Below the pieces are notes generated by a model, which was not told where the DNA came from, made no database searches, and saw only the letters and a list, made by a program, of their open reading frames with translations. A DNA stretch of 64,000 bases from Myxococcales bacterium (GTDB taxonomy: Bacteria > Myxococcota_A > Polyangia > Polyangiales > Polyangiaceae). Positions 1 through 8,441 of this stretch are shown here, piece by piece. How positions within the stretch are numbered: the first letter of the stretch is position 1; each line of letters starts with the position of its first letter. The stretch covers positions 62,001 to 126,000 of the forward strand of contig JANYHK010000044.1 of NCBI GenBank assembly GCA_025359105.1, read 5' to 3'. The position numbers and the translations under genes were made by a program.

Positions 1-243
1 GCGCGCCGTGTGCTCGCTGAGGAGGCTGGCCGCGGCGTTCGCCTCGCGCTGGAAGCGCGCCACGCTCTCGCCGTCGTTCAGCTGCTCGGAGCGCATGAAC
101 TTGATGGCGACGCGCCGGTTCAGCGTCTTGTGCCGCGCCTGGACGACAACGCCCATGCCCCCGGATCCGAGCACGCGCTCGACGATGTACTTGTCGTCGA
201 GGGTATCGCCAGGCTTGACGGAATCGTCGAGTCGGTTGCTCAT
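1..243 (-). CDS. Ser/Thr protein kinase, N-terminal fragment (cut by window edge)
   Basis: This is the first 81 codons of a eukaryotic-type Ser/Thr protein kinase that continues beyond base 1. The visible protein has the glycine-rich nucleotide loop LGSGGMGVV (residues 25-33) and the VAIKFM strand whose Lys48 should contact ATP phosphates. The ATG at 241-243 places the loop at the usual distance from the N terminus. The catalytic loop, DFG motif and any sensor domain lie outside the window, so the output of this kinase cannot be judged. It is transcribed divergently from trmFO across about 108 bp. The family assignment is secure; the role is unknown. Confidence 0.9.
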   Translation of the reverse strand, partial: MSNRLDDSVKPGDTLDDKYIVERVLGSGGMGVVVQARHKTLNRRVAIKFMRSEQLNDGESVARFQREANAAASLLSEHTAR

Positions 244-351
244 GCGGGGTAAAGCGATCGGGCGGTGAAGGGGCGGCTCCTCAGGCTAACATCCTCGGCC
301 GTGAGTCTCGGTCCATCGGGCCGGGGGTTTTTGCAAAAAGTAGGAGCAGGT

Positions 352-1797
352 GTGGTTAAGGTGCGGGTCGTAGGTGCAGGGCTGGCCGGGTGCGAGGCGG
401 CGTGGCAGCTGGCGGAGCGCGGGATCGACGTCGAGCTGATCGAGCAGAAGCCGCTCGCGCGGACGCCGGCGCAGACGAGCGACTGGCTGTGCGAGCTCGT
501 CTGTTCCAACTCGATGCGTGGCGCGGCGCTGGTGAACGCCGTCGGCCTCCTCAAGGAGGAGCTGCGACGCGCCGGCTCTCTCGTGATGGAGGTCGCCGAA
601 GAGGCCCGCGTGCCCGCCGGCGGCGCCCTCGCAGTCGATCGGGAGGTCTTCGCGGAGCGCATGACCGCCCGCATCGCCGCCCACCCGCGCATCACCCGCC
701 GCGCCGAGATCGTCACGACGATCCCGGTCGCCAGCCCCGAAGCCCCCGTCATCCTCGCGACCGGACCGCTGACCGGCGACGCGCTCGCGGCAGATCTCGC
801 GGCCGCGGTCGGCGCCGAGCACCTCGCGTACTACGACGCGATCGCGCCGATCATCGCCGCCGACTCGATCGATTGGGACAAGGTCTTCAAGCAGTCTCGC
901 TGGGGCAAAGGCGGCGTCGAAGCCGAAGAAGACGCCGAAGGTGGCGGGTCCGCGTCGCCCGCGCCGCGTGACGCCACGGCGCTCGGGGACGAGGCGTACG
1001 TGAACTGCCCGTTCGACGAGGCGCAGTACCGCGCGTTCGTGGCGGCGATCGTGGCGGCCGAGAAGGTGCAGCCGCGCGCCTTCGAGGAGACGAAGTACTT
1101 CGAGGGGTGCCTCCCGATTGAGGTGATGGCGGCGCGCGGCGAGATGACCCTCGCGTTCGGGCCGATGAAGCCAGTCGGGCTCACCGATCCTCGCACCCAG
1201 CGGCGCCCTTACGCCGTCGTGCAGCTCCGCGCCGAGGACCAGGCGGCGACCTCCTACAACCTCGTCGGCTTCCAGACACGCATGACGTACGGCGAGCAGG
1301 CGCGCGTGCTCCGGATGATCCCGGGCCTCGAGGACCTCGAAATTCAGCGCTTCGGCAGCGTGCACCGCAACACGTTCGTCGACGCGCCGAAGCTCCTCGA
1401 CGAGCGCATGCAGCTGCGCGCGCGGCCGGGCGTCTTCCTCGCGGGGCAGGTCACGGGCGTCGAGGGCTACGTGGAGAGCTGCGCCGGCGGGTTCATCTGC
1501 GCGGTCCTCCTGGCGCAGGTCCTGGGCGGGCGTGAGCTCGCGCCGCCGCCCGAGACGACGGCGCTCGGCGGAATCCGCACGCACCTGATGCGTCCGCAAC
1601 CGAAGTTCCAGCCGTCGAACATCACGTGGGGGTGCATGCCGCCCCTCGAAGGCCGGAAGCTGAAGAAGCGCGATCGCTACGCGGCGATGTCGGAGCGCGC
1701 GCTCGCGGATCTCGACCGCTGGCTCACCTCGGCGCCCCTCGCCACCACGCGCCCGGCAAAGCGAGCCGATGAGGCTGCCCCCGTTCTGGTAACCTGA
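352..1797 (+). CDS. trmFO: Methylenetetrahydrofolate-tRNA-(uracil-5-)-methyltransferase TrmFO
   Basis: TrmFO uses 5,10-methylenetetrahydrofolate and FADH2 to make m5U54 in the T-loop of tRNA. The 481-residue protein opens with an FAD dinucleotide fold ([12 protein letters not shown], glycines 8, 10 and 13). It carries the family motif [10 protein letters not shown], whose Cys51 matches the catalytic Cys53 of the Bacillus enzyme, and later [11 protein letters not shown] with the second conserved Cys. The GTG at 352 is chosen because AGGAG at 342-346 sits five bases upstream; a longer in-frame reading from 265 would add residues with no family counterpart. An acidic Gly/Ser-rich insertion (around residues 195-215) is absent from shorter homologues. 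A regulator gene follows after 14 bp, probably in the same transcript. Confidence 0.95.
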   Translation: MVKVRVVGAGLAGCEAAWQLAERGIDVELIEQKPLARTPAQTSDWLCELVCSNSMRGAALVNAVGLLKEELRRAGSLVMEVAEEARVPAGGALAVDREVFAERMTARIAAHPRITRRAEIVTTIPVASPEAPVILATGPLTGDALAADLAAAVGAEHLAYYDAIAPIIAADSIDWDKVFKQSRWGKGGVEAEEDAEGGGSASPAPRDATALGDEAYVNCPFDEAQYRAFVAAIVAAEKVQPRAFEETKYFEGCLPIEVMAARGEMTLAFGPMKPVGLTDPRTQRRPYAVVQLRAEDQAATSYNLVGFQTRMTYGEQARVLRMIPGLEDLEIQRFGSVHRNTFVDAPKLLDERMQLRARPGVFLAGQVTGVEGYVESCAGGFICAVLLAQVLGGRELAPPPETTALGGIRTHLMRPQPKFQPSNITWGCMPPLEGRKLKKRDRYAAMSERALADLDRWLTSAPLATTRPAKRADEAAPVLVT

Positions 1798-1811
1798 ACG
1801 GCGGAGGAACG

Positions 1812-2432
1812 GTGGCTACAGCCAAGGAAGCTCAGGCGAAGTTGCGATCGGTCGTCCCCCCGGGGGACGACGTCGGAGCCGCCGAGCTTGGCCGCGGCGT
1901 GGCCGAGAACCTGCGCCAGCGGCGCAAAGCGCGCTCGATGTCGCTCGACGATCTCGCGCGAGCGTCCGGGGTGAGCCGCGCGGCGCTGTCGCAGATCGAG
2001 ACGTGCAAGAGCAACCCCACCCTCGGCGTCCTCTGGAAGATCGCCGTGGGCCTGCAGATCCCGTTCGCCGAGCTGATCGGCGCGCCCCGCGGCGGCGTGT
2101 CCGTCTTGCGCCGCGCCGACGCCCAGGTCCTCCGCTCGGTCGACGGAAAGCTCGAGAGCCGCGTGCTCGCGCCGGCCGGCGCTTCGGCGACCGTCGAGGT
2201 GTACGAGCTCCGCCTCTCGGCGCGGTCAACGCACGCGGCCGAGGCCCACGCCGCCGGCACGCGCGAGGTGCTCGTCGTCCTGAGCGGGGTCGCGCGCGTC
2301 GCCGTGGACGACGAGGTCTTCGATCTGCAGGCCGGCGACTCCATCGCGTTCCCCGCGGATCGCCCGCACGTCTACGAGAACCCCGGCGGCTCCGAGGCGC
2401 GCTACCACAACGTCATCGTGTACGACCGCTGA
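1812..2432 (+). CDS. XRE-family transcriptional regulator with C-terminal cupin domain
   Basis: This 206-residue protein joins an N-terminal lambda-repressor-type helix-turn-helix (about residues 30-85; LRQRRKARSMSLDDLARASG then VSRAALSQIE) to a C-terminal cupin barrel (about 125-203, with VLVVLSGVARVAV and the strand DSIAFPADRPHVYENPG). Such HTH-cupin proteins usually repress nearby metabolic genes, the cupin binding a small ligand. It starts at GTG 1812 behind GGAGG at 1803-1807. It lies 14 bp after trmFO, so the two are probably cotranscribed. Its last 20 bases overlap the convergent methyltransferase gene. Neither ligand nor target can be inferred. Confidence 0.88.
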   Translation: MATAKEAQAKLRSVVPPGDDVGAAELGRGVAENLRQRRKARSMSLDDLARASGVSRAALSQIETCKSNPTLGVLWKIAVGLQIPFAELIGAPRGGVSVLRRADAQVLRSVDGKLESRVLAPAGASATVEVYELRLSARSTHAAEAHAAGTREVLVVLSGVARVAVDDEVFDLQAGDSIAFPADRPHVYENPGGSEARYHNVIVYDR

Positions 2433-3351
2433 CAGTCGGCATCGTCACCTGGACCGCGCGGGCCCCACCACTCGCGCGGTCGCCGGCGAGCTCGAACGCG
2501 ACGCCCGACTCGGCGAGGCGCTTGGCGGTCGTCCTGATCGCGAGCGCCCCCACGTCGCACCCGACGAACGGCCGCCCGAGGGCCGCCGCCGCGAGCAGGG
2601 TCGTCCCCGAGCCACAGAAGGGATCCAGGACCAGGCCCCCGGGGATCGTCGAGGCGCGCACGATGCGGTCGAGGAGCTTGAGCGGCTTCTGCGTGGGGTA
2701 GCCCGTCGTCTCGCGCCGGAGCGGCGTGTTGCAGTGCATGGCCGGACAGTCCGCCCATACGCTGCCGAGAGCGCGCCCTTCGTCGGCGTAATAGCGGTAC
2801 GTCTTGCCGCCGATCGTGCGCTCGCGGAAGCGTCGGCCGCCTCCGTCCGCCTTCTTGAAGTGCATCGCTAGGCTCGTGCTCGCGAAGCTCTCGCGAAGCG
2901 CAGGATCCTTCGCGTTCCACACCCACTCGCCTGCCCGCTCGCGCGCGTAAAGGAGGAGAGTCTGGTGGCTCATCCCCGGTCCGCGGCGTCCCTTCGACCC
3001 GTTGCCGGGAACCCAGATGATCTCGCCCAGAAAGGCGGCGCGCCCGAAGAGCCGGTCGCAAAGCGCCTTCGCCTCGTGTACCGCGCGCTGGTCGAGGTGC
3101 AGCCACATCGTTCCGCGCGTCGACAGCGCCTCGCGCACGACGGCGAGGCGGGCGGACAGCCAGGCGAGGTACGCATCGAGCGACGGCCAGCGATCGTCGT
3201 AGGCGACGGTTCCCGCTGCGCGGTGCCCGCGCCCTTCGCGCGCGCCGAATTGCGCCCCGACGGCGAAGGGCGGGTCGAGGTAGGCGAGCATCGCGCTCTT
3301 CGGCGCCACGTGGGTGAGCAGGTCCACTGCGTCTGCGTGGACGAGCTTCAT
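2413..3351 (-). CDS. Orphan DNA adenine-N6/cytosine-N4 methyltransferase, beta-class order
   Basis: This 312-residue protein is a DNA amino-methyltransferase of the N6_N4_Mtase family. The catalytic motif IV, LAYLDPPF (residues 22-29), comes first. The SAM-binding motif I, VLDPFCGSGTT, comes near residue 245, followed by FVGCD. That permuted order defines the beta class. The middle region, including MWLHLDQRAVHEAKALCD, matches type III/CcrM-like enzymes. No restriction endonuclease, helicase or specificity subunit is adjacent, so it looks like a solitary epigenetic or remnant methyltransferase. The stop overlaps the end of the convergent regulator gene by 20 bp. No clear Shine-Dalgarno sequence precedes the ATG, so the exact start is slightly uncertain. 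Confidence 0.88.
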   Translation of the reverse strand: MKLVHADAVDLLTHVAPKSAMLAYLDPPFAVGAQFGAREGRGHRAAGTVAYDDRWPSLDAYLAWLSARLAVVREALSTRGTMWLHLDQRAVHEAKALCDRLFGRAAFLGEIIWVPGNGSKGRRGPGMSHQTLLLYARERAGEWVWNAKDPALRESFASTSLAMHFKKADGGGRRFRERTIGGKTYRYYADEGRALGSVWADCPAMHCNTPLRRETTGYPTQKPLKLLDRIVRASTIPGGLVLDPFCGSGTTLLAAAALGRPFVGCDVGALAIRTTAKRLAESGVAFELAGDRASGGARAVQVTMPTVSGRTR

Positions 3352-3373
3352 GGGGTCTGCCGTCGCGTGCTCT

Positions 3374-4222
3374 TCACTGCGTGCCCACCATCGGCGTGGC
3401 CTCCAGCGGCCGGAGGAGATCGAGCGCGAGCTCTTCGTCGGACGGCGGCGCGCCGCCGCGGCTCATCGCGATCCAGTGGCGTGCGGGGCCGGTCGGCTCG
3501 CAGCCGGCGAGCGTTTCGTCGGGCGAGCACTGCGTGCGCACGTGGACGTGATCGTCGTGTACGCCGCCCGGCACCGGCTGCAGCATCGCTTCTTGTGCGC
3601 GCAGCATCACCTCTCCGCTCTCGCCGCGCGCCTGCGCCCACTCGAGGAGGATGGCCTCGACGGTGCGGCTCACGAAGACCCACTGGATGCGCGCGTCGTC
3701 GTCGGTGAGCAGCGCCTTGACGAGCAACCACTGCCGCTCCACGTCGAAGCGCAGGAAGCGGTGGTGCCCCTCGTCCCATGCGAGGCCGTCCTCCTGCACG
3801 TGGATGAAGCCGGGGCTCTCCACCGGCGCGCCCTCGAGCGTCGTCAGGTAGAGCAGGAGATCGGCGTCGCGTCCGGTCCGGTGCGAGAGGTGCGGCATGA
3901 GACGGCCGCCCGACTTGACGCTCAGATCACCCACCCCGAGCATCGCGCCGGGCCGCGCGACAACGACGGCCTCGGCGGCGCGCTCGATGGCGTGCACGAA
4001 GCGCGGCGCGGCCCAGTGCCGGTCGTCGTCGCGTAGCCAGCGGTAGCCGGCGCCGGTCCGCGGGAGGGCGCTCGCGTCCGTCAGTACGCCGCGGTGCGGC
4101 ATTCCGATCGGTCCGTGGAGGTTGGGTGATAGCGGGCTCGGTGCGCGCGCGCACGACGCGGCCATCAGCCCGAAAAGGCCGGCAAGAACCCGCGTTCGCG
4201 CGCGCACGGCGTCCACGCCCAT
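3374..4222 (-). CDS. Penicillin-insensitive murein endopeptidase (MepA-like) lipoprotein
   Basis: MepA-type LAS metallopeptidases cut the D-alanyl-meso-diaminopimelyl cross-link of peptidoglycan. This 282-residue protein shows the zinc motif HLSHRTGRDAD, with His111, His114 and Asp121 lining up with E. coli MepA His110, His113 and Asp120. The downstream HDDHVHVR supplies the remaining ligands and catalytic histidines. The N terminus has a hydrophobic stretch ending in MAASC24, a plausible though imperfect lipobox, so the enzyme is probably anchored in the periplasm. It lies 22 bp downstream of the methyltransferase start, on the same strand and upstream in transcription order, so the two may share a transcript. 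The family call is strong. Confidence 0.88.
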   Translation of the reverse strand: MGVDAVRARTRVLAGLFGLMAASCARAPSPLSPNLHGPIGMPHRGVLTDASALPRTGAGYRWLRDDDRHWAAPRFVHAIERAAEAVVVARPGAMLGVGDLSVKSGGRLMPHLSHRTGRDADLLLYLTTLEGAPVESPGFIHVQEDGLAWDEGHHRFLRFDVERQWLLVKALLTDDDARIQWVFVSRTVEAILLEWAQARGESGEVMLRAQEAMLQPVPGGVHDDHVHVRTQCSPDETLAGCEPTGPARHWIAMSRGGAPPSDEELALDLLRPLEATPMVGTQ

Positions 4223-4357
4223 GCTCTACACGATGGCCCGGCGCCGGACAAAGTGCGCGTCAATTTCGCGCGCGAGGTCTCCAAGATTCTTCCCCCTCGA
4301 CGCTTGCGGCCCGCGCGGAAGGGGAGGATCGTCTTCGGCGTTGCGGGGGAGGTCCGA

Positions 4358-4621
4358 ATGGTGCTCAAAATCGTTCCTGAGCTGAAGTACACGCGCCTTA
4401 CGACGAGCTCGAAGCTCCTGCGCGCGCACGCGCTCGCTACCGAGATCGAAGCGCTGCTCGGGGCCTTCGCGAGCGACGAGGCCAAGGGTGCGGGCTCGCA
4501 GGTCACCTACCAGGTCCGCCTGGCCAAGGGCCTCACCCAGAGCCTCATCGATCAACTCGAGGAGCTCGAGGGCTCGCCCTCTTCGGCGCGCGCGTTCGAT
4601 GCCACGTCGAAGGCCGACTGA
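4358..4621 (+). CDS. Small conserved-looking hypothetical protein
   Basis: This is an 87-residue cytoplasmic-type protein with no recognised domain and no signal peptide or membrane segment. The middle is predicted helical (LRAHALATEIEALLGAFASD), then a strand-like stretch VTYQVRLAKGL and a final acidic helix. The ATG at 4358 is preferred because GGGGGAGG at 4345-4352 lies five bases upstream; an in-frame ATG at 4253 has no comparable site. The gene stands alone between a divergent endopeptidase gene and a convergent lipoprotein gene. The strong ribosome-binding site and codon use argue that it is real. Confidence 0.65.
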   Translation: MVLKIVPELKYTRLTTSSKLLRAHALATEIEALLGAFASDEAKGAGSQVTYQVRLAKGLTQSLIDQLEELEGSPSSARAFDATSKAD

Positions 4622-4645
4622 CCCGCCTGGCTCGCGCGGGCCCGC

Positions 4646-5089
4646 CTATTTGCAGTAGCCCCTACCGTTGCACCCGGTCGGTACGCATCCGGTCGCCGCG
4701 CCGCCGTCGGTGCAGTCGGCCAGGCCGGTGCAGCGGTTCGTGCACCAGCCGCCCTGTCCCCCGACGAAGCAATCCGGGAAATTCGGGTCGGTGCAGTCGG
4801 TGGGATCGGGGCCTGTGGCCGCCGCGGTGCAGGGCCAGCCAAAGCTGCCCTTGACCGCGCACGCGCCGTAGAGCGCGTCGGGGGCTCCGCCGTCGTGGGC
4901 GGCGTCCCCCTGCGAGGCCGCGTCGATTCCGCCGCCGTCCGTGCCTCCTCCGCCCGTGTCGCCGGCGCCCCCGTCGGCGCCCGTCGTCGTCGGGCTGGAG
5001 CTCGAGCTGCTGCACCCGAACCCGAGCGCGCCGGCGAAGCCTGCGGACGCGAGCCAGAAGAGCGGCGAGGAGAGGAAGGAGCGCTTCAT
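4646..5089 (-). CDS. Small Cys-rich lipoprotein
   Basis: This 147-residue lipoprotein has a signal sequence ending in a lipobox-like ALGFGC26, followed by a Ser-rich and then Asp/Gly-rich linker (residues 27-72) of the kind common in myxobacterial surface lipoproteins. The C-terminal part holds about ten cysteines (for example GACAVKGSFGWPC, DCTDPNFPDCF, WCTNRC, DCTDG, GCVPTGCNGRGYC), which suggests a small disulfide-stapled domain on the outer surface. No enzymatic motif is visible. It sits between a convergent small ORF and the plsB-like gene, both on separate probable transcripts. Function unknown. Confidence 0.8.
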   Translation of the reverse strand: MKRSFLSSPLFWLASAGFAGALGFGCSSSSSSPTTTGADGGAGDTGGGGTDGGGIDAASQGDAAHDGGAPDALYGACAVKGSFGWPCTAAATGPDPTDCTDPNFPDCFVGGQGGWCTNRCTGLADCTDGGAATGCVPTGCNGRGYCK

Positions 5090-5147
5090 GGTTGTCGGTG
5101 AAGCAAAGCAGCGGCCGCCGCGTCGCGCAAGCGGGCGACGCGCGATG

Positions 5148-7769
5148 TCACCCGCTTGTAAGATAGTGCGCGATCTTCGTCTCGATGGTCTTGACCGCGT
5201 CGCTGCTGGCGTAGCTCTCGGGGATCGTGAGCTTGCCGTCGATCCGCCCGGCGTAGCCCTGGTCGATGAACGCGTGGTAGGCGTTCTCGAACACCGGTCG
5301 ACTCACGCTCTCGCGCTGCTCGATCTCGCCGGCCAGGAACATCCGCTCGCCGGCGGTGATGGCCTTCTTCGTCAGATCCTTCAGCTGGAGCGGGCCGCGC
5401 AGGAGCGATGAGAGCGCGCGCGCCGCGACCCGGTAGCCCTCCACGAAGTTGCGCACCATGCGCGCGTACAGGACGACCTGCGCGTGTCCGTCCTCGCACG
5501 CGATCGCGACGAGACTGCCGTCCCGAGACAGCTCGTTGTCCTTCACCATCGCGTCCAGAGTCTCGTCGAAGATCTGCTCGAAGCTCGCGTCGGCGCGAAA
5601 CTGGAACTCGTACTTGAAGAGGCGTGACAGGGACCGGACCTTCTCGCGCAACGCGTCCGTCTCCACGGGCGCCGTCGACGCGAGCAGCGCCGTCGCCACC
5701 ATCGCGCGCGACACGAAGAAGTGGACGACGATGTTCTTCGACAGATCGAGGGACAAGCGCGCTTCGTCGGGGACGACGTAGAGGGCCTCGAGGCCGGGTC
5801 GTGCGCGCTTGTCGCGCGCCCCGAGCGGCTGGCCTGGGCGGTGCACTTCGAGGTGGCCGGCCCGCGCGAAGAGCTCGCAGGCCTCGCGGATCGCGTCGGT
5901 GCGCACGTCGCCGGGGCCCGAGCCCTCGAGCGATGGGCTGAAGCGCGCGCCGTAGCGCCGTAGCGTGCGGGCGAGGCGTTCGCAGGCGCGCACCAGATCG
6001 CCGTGCGAGAGCCCTCGCCGTCCGTGGGTGAGCAGCGCGGTGGCGACGAGGGCGCTCGGGGTCACCGCCGTCACCCGGTTGATCTCGTTCATCACGCGGT
6101 ACGCGAGGCGCGTCACGACGGCGCGGCGTCGCGCCGGAGTCATCTTCGCGAGCGACGCGGGATCGGCGTTCGGATCCACTTCGCCGAGCACCTGCTCGAG
6201 CGTGAGCAGCTCGCCGACCTGCACGTTGAGGCGTCCGTAGCGCTCGGCGATGAGCTCCGCGCTCCGGAGGACGCCGCGGACGTCCTCCTTGCCCTTCTCG
6301 CCTCCGGTCAGCTCGCGCACGAACGCGCGCTCTTCCACGAGGCGCTCGTAGCCAATCGAGATCGGGACGAAGAACACCTTGCGCCCAGGGGCGCCGAGCA
6401 CGGCGTCGACGACCATGGACAGGAGCCCCACCTTCGGCGCGAGGAGCTTGCCGGTGCGCGAGCGGCCGCCCTCGAGGAAGAACTCGAGGGGCCACCCGTC
6501 CTTGATGAGGCGCCGCACGTACGCGTCGACGACGGCGCCGTACAGGCGATCGCCGTGGAAGCTGCGGCGTATGTAGAACGCGCCGGCCTTGCGGAGGATC
6601 GCGCCGACCGGGAAAAAATTCAGGTTGTCGCCCGCGGCGACCGTCGGAAGCGGTAGGTGGTGGTGGTAGAAAATGTAGGTGAGGAGGATGTAGTCGAAGT
6701 GCGATTTGTGGCTCGGCAGGAGGATGAGCGTCGCGTCCTTCGACGCCTCGCGTAGCCGCGCGAGGCCGGCCTGGTCCAGCTCCATCCCCGAGTACAGGCG
6801 CGGGACGATGGCCTCGAACGCCTTGTCGAGCGCAGCGATCGCGTTGATGTCGGGGGAGCCCTGTATCTCTTCCAGCATGCCGCGCGCGCGGGCGGTCAAG
6901 ACGCGCCGCTCGGCGGCTCCGCTGCCGCCCATGTCGGCGATGATCTTCTGGAGCTTCGGGCTGCGGAGCACCTCGTCCTGCAGGCGGTCGGACGGCTTCT
7001 TCGCGGGGCCCAGGACCGCGCGGCGCTCGCGCTCGAGGCGCCGGAGAAGGACGTACATGAGGCGGCGCACGAGGACGTCGTCGGGCGGCCGAACGCCGTT
7101 CTGCGTTTCGGCGTCGAGGAACGCGCGCAGATCGACGGCCTCGCCCGCGCGCAGCGTGACGTGCCGGTAGTTCGCGAGAAACTGCGCGACCGTCCGGATC
7201 TTTCCGGGCCACTCGCGCGGACCGAGCACCGCGTCGACGACGTCGTGCTGCGCGTTGTCTTGCCCCTTGGACCAGACGAACACCTGCGGCACGAGGAGGA
7301 TCGGCGTCTTGGCCTTCCGCTGCACTTCGAAGAGGGTGCGGATGAACGGGTCCCCTTCGCTCTTGCCGCGCCCCTGCGCCGCCGGCTCGAGGAGCCTCGG
7401 CGGCCTTTTCAAGAAGAGGACGGCGGAGCTGCCCTCGGTCACGGCACGTGTGAGATCGCGCGCGTCGTCGTCCTCGCGGCGCGGCTTGAGCGCCTCGAGC
7501 CACCCGCGCCCCATCGGCTCCAGGATCCAGAGGCCCAGATCGTTGGCGAACCGGACCTGCGGAAGGTTCAGACGCTTGGTGAGGTGGTCGAGCGCGAGGA
7601 AGTCGACGAACGACAGGTTGCGCATGACGTAGACGACGGTTCCGCGCCGGTCGGCGTCGCGGACCTGCCGCGCCCAGGCGTCGTCGACCACGATGTGATC
7701 GAAAAACCGCTGGTAGACCCACGCGAGGAGCGGGTTCGGTTCGTACGAGACGAGGGGTCGTTCGGACAT
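5148..7769 (-). CDS. plsB: Glycerol-3-phosphate 1-O-acyltransferase, PlsB type
   Basis: PlsB transfers an acyl group from acyl-CoA or acyl-ACP to sn-1 of glycerol-3-phosphate, the first step of phospholipid synthesis, at the inner membrane. At 873 residues it has the normal size of proteobacterial PlsB. The catalytic block I is LPSHKSHFDYILL (an HX4D motif), followed by block II GAFYIRRSF, block III FLEGGRSRTGKLL and block IV VFFVPISIGYERL. An N-terminal region near residue 50 (VMRNLSFVDFLALDHL) resembles the degenerate N-terminal subdomain of the family. Two short lipoprotein genes flank it and give no pathway context. I see no truncation or missing active-site residue. Confidence 0.93.
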   Translation of the reverse strand: MSERPLVSYEPNPLLAWVYQRFFDHIVVDDAWARQVRDADRRGTVVYVMRNLSFVDFLALDHLTKRLNLPQVRFANDLGLWILEPMGRGWLEALKPRREDDDARDLTRAVTEGSSAVLFLKRPPRLLEPAAQGRGKSEGDPFIRTLFEVQRKAKTPILLVPQVFVWSKGQDNAQHDVVDAVLGPREWPGKIRTVAQFLANYRHVTLRAGEAVDLRAFLDAETQNGVRPPDDVLVRRLMYVLLRRLERERRAVLGPAKKPSDRLQDEVLRSPKLQKIIADMGGSGAAERRVLTARARGMLEEIQGSPDINAIAALDKAFEAIVPRLYSGMELDQAGLARLREASKDATLILLPSHKSHFDYILLTYIFYHHHLPLPTVAAGDNLNFFPVGAILRKAGAFYIRRSFHGDRLYGAVVDAYVRRLIKDGWPLEFFLEGGRSRTGKLLAPKVGLLSMVVDAVLGAPGRKVFFVPISIGYERLVEERAFVRELTGGEKGKEDVRGVLRSAELIAERYGRLNVQVGELLTLEQVLGEVDPNADPASLAKMTPARRRAVVTRLAYRVMNEINRVTAVTPSALVATALLTHGRRGLSHGDLVRACERLARTLRRYGARFSPSLEGSGPGDVRTDAIREACELFARAGHLEVHRPGQPLGARDKRARPGLEALYVVPDEARLSLDLSKNIVVHFFVSRAMVATALLASTAPVETDALREKVRSLSRLFKYEFQFRADASFEQIFDETLDAMVKDNELSRDGSLVAIACEDGHAQVVLYARMVRNFVEGYRVAARALSSLLRGPLQLKDLTKKAITAGERMFLAGEIEQRESVSRPVFENAYHAFIDQGYAGRIDGKLTIPESYASSDAVKTIETKIAHYLTSG

Positions 7770-7800
7770 CGTGCGCGCGCGGTGGTGGGCGGCGCTCGTC

Positions 7801-8412
7801 TCAGCCGCCGAACGCCTTCTTCGCGACGTCGACGAGGCGCTTGGCGGTGTCGCTGGTCACGCCCGTCTTGGTGTACGGCCACGCGAAGGAGAATGCCTGC
7901 ACGTTGTCGCACGACAGGCTGACGAGGATGTCCGCCGGCGGCTGGTTGTTCGGCTGCGTGATCGAGAAGCCGAACTCCGCGAACATGCACCCGCCGTGCT
8001 GCACCGTGAAGTTGGACTCGTGGCCGAAGATGTCGAGCACCTCGTCCTTCTGCGCGCTGTCGTTCAGATCCATCCAGCCGAGGATGCGGAAGTTGTGGAA
8101 CCTCGGCACGTCGGCGGTCACCGTCGGCGTGGGGGTGCCGCCCGGCAAGAGGCCCGGCGGGAGGAGACCCGGCGGCAACATCTGCGCGCCCGCGCTGAGC
8201 CACTGCTGGATCTGCGGCGGGAGCACGAGGCCCGCCGCGGGAGCGCTGGCGGCCGGCGGCGGCGGCTCGTAGTTCTGCAGGCGCAGCATCCGGACCGGCT
8301 GCCCCTTCATCTGATCGAACGGCGCCGCGAGGCTTCCGCCGCAGCCCTCGGTGACGAGGAGCAGGCCGATCGCGAGAGGGGCGAGTTTCAGCGAGAGGTG
8401 CATGGTTGGCAC
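7801..8412 (-). CDS. Exported lipoprotein of unknown function
   Basis: This protein of about 203 residues begins with a hydrophobic signal and a lipobox-like stretch (LLLVTEGCGG), so it is probably a lipoprotein. A Pro/Ala-rich linker follows, with repeats such as LPPGLLPPGLLPG. The C-terminal domain (about 105-203) contains the only other cysteines (GGCMFAEFGF and LSCDNVQ). No known family is recognised. GTG 8412 is preceded by AGAGG with four bases spacing, while ATG 8403 is thirteen bases away; both are possible starts. The gene is divergent from mcd with only about 30 bp between the two starts. Confidence 0.75.
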   Translation of the reverse strand: MPTMHLSLKLAPLAIGLLLVTEGCGGSLAAPFDQMKGQPVRMLRLQNYEPPPPAASAPAAGLVLPPQIQQWLSAGAQMLPPGLLPPGLLPGGTPTPTVTADVPRFHNFRILGWMDLNDSAQKDEVLDIFGHESNFTVQHGGCMFAEFGFSITQPNNQPPADILVSLSCDNVQAFSFAWPYTKTGVTSDTAKRLVDVAKKAFGG

Positions 8413-8416
8413 GTTA

Positions 8417-8433
8417 CCTCTCTGCTAGAGAGG
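8417..8433. promoter_or_regulatory. Inverted repeat whose arms supply the ribosome-binding sites of two divergent genes
   Basis: The 17-bp sequence CCTCTCTGCTAGAGAGG has perfect 7-bp arms and a three-base centre. Its right arm is the core of the AGGAG site for mcd on the plus strand. Its left arm, read on the minus strand, gives AGAGAGG ahead of the lipoprotein start. In either transcript the Shine-Dalgarno sequence could be hidden in a hairpin. Whether this has a regulatory effect is inference. Confidence 0.6.
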
Positions 8434-8441
8434 AGTCACTC

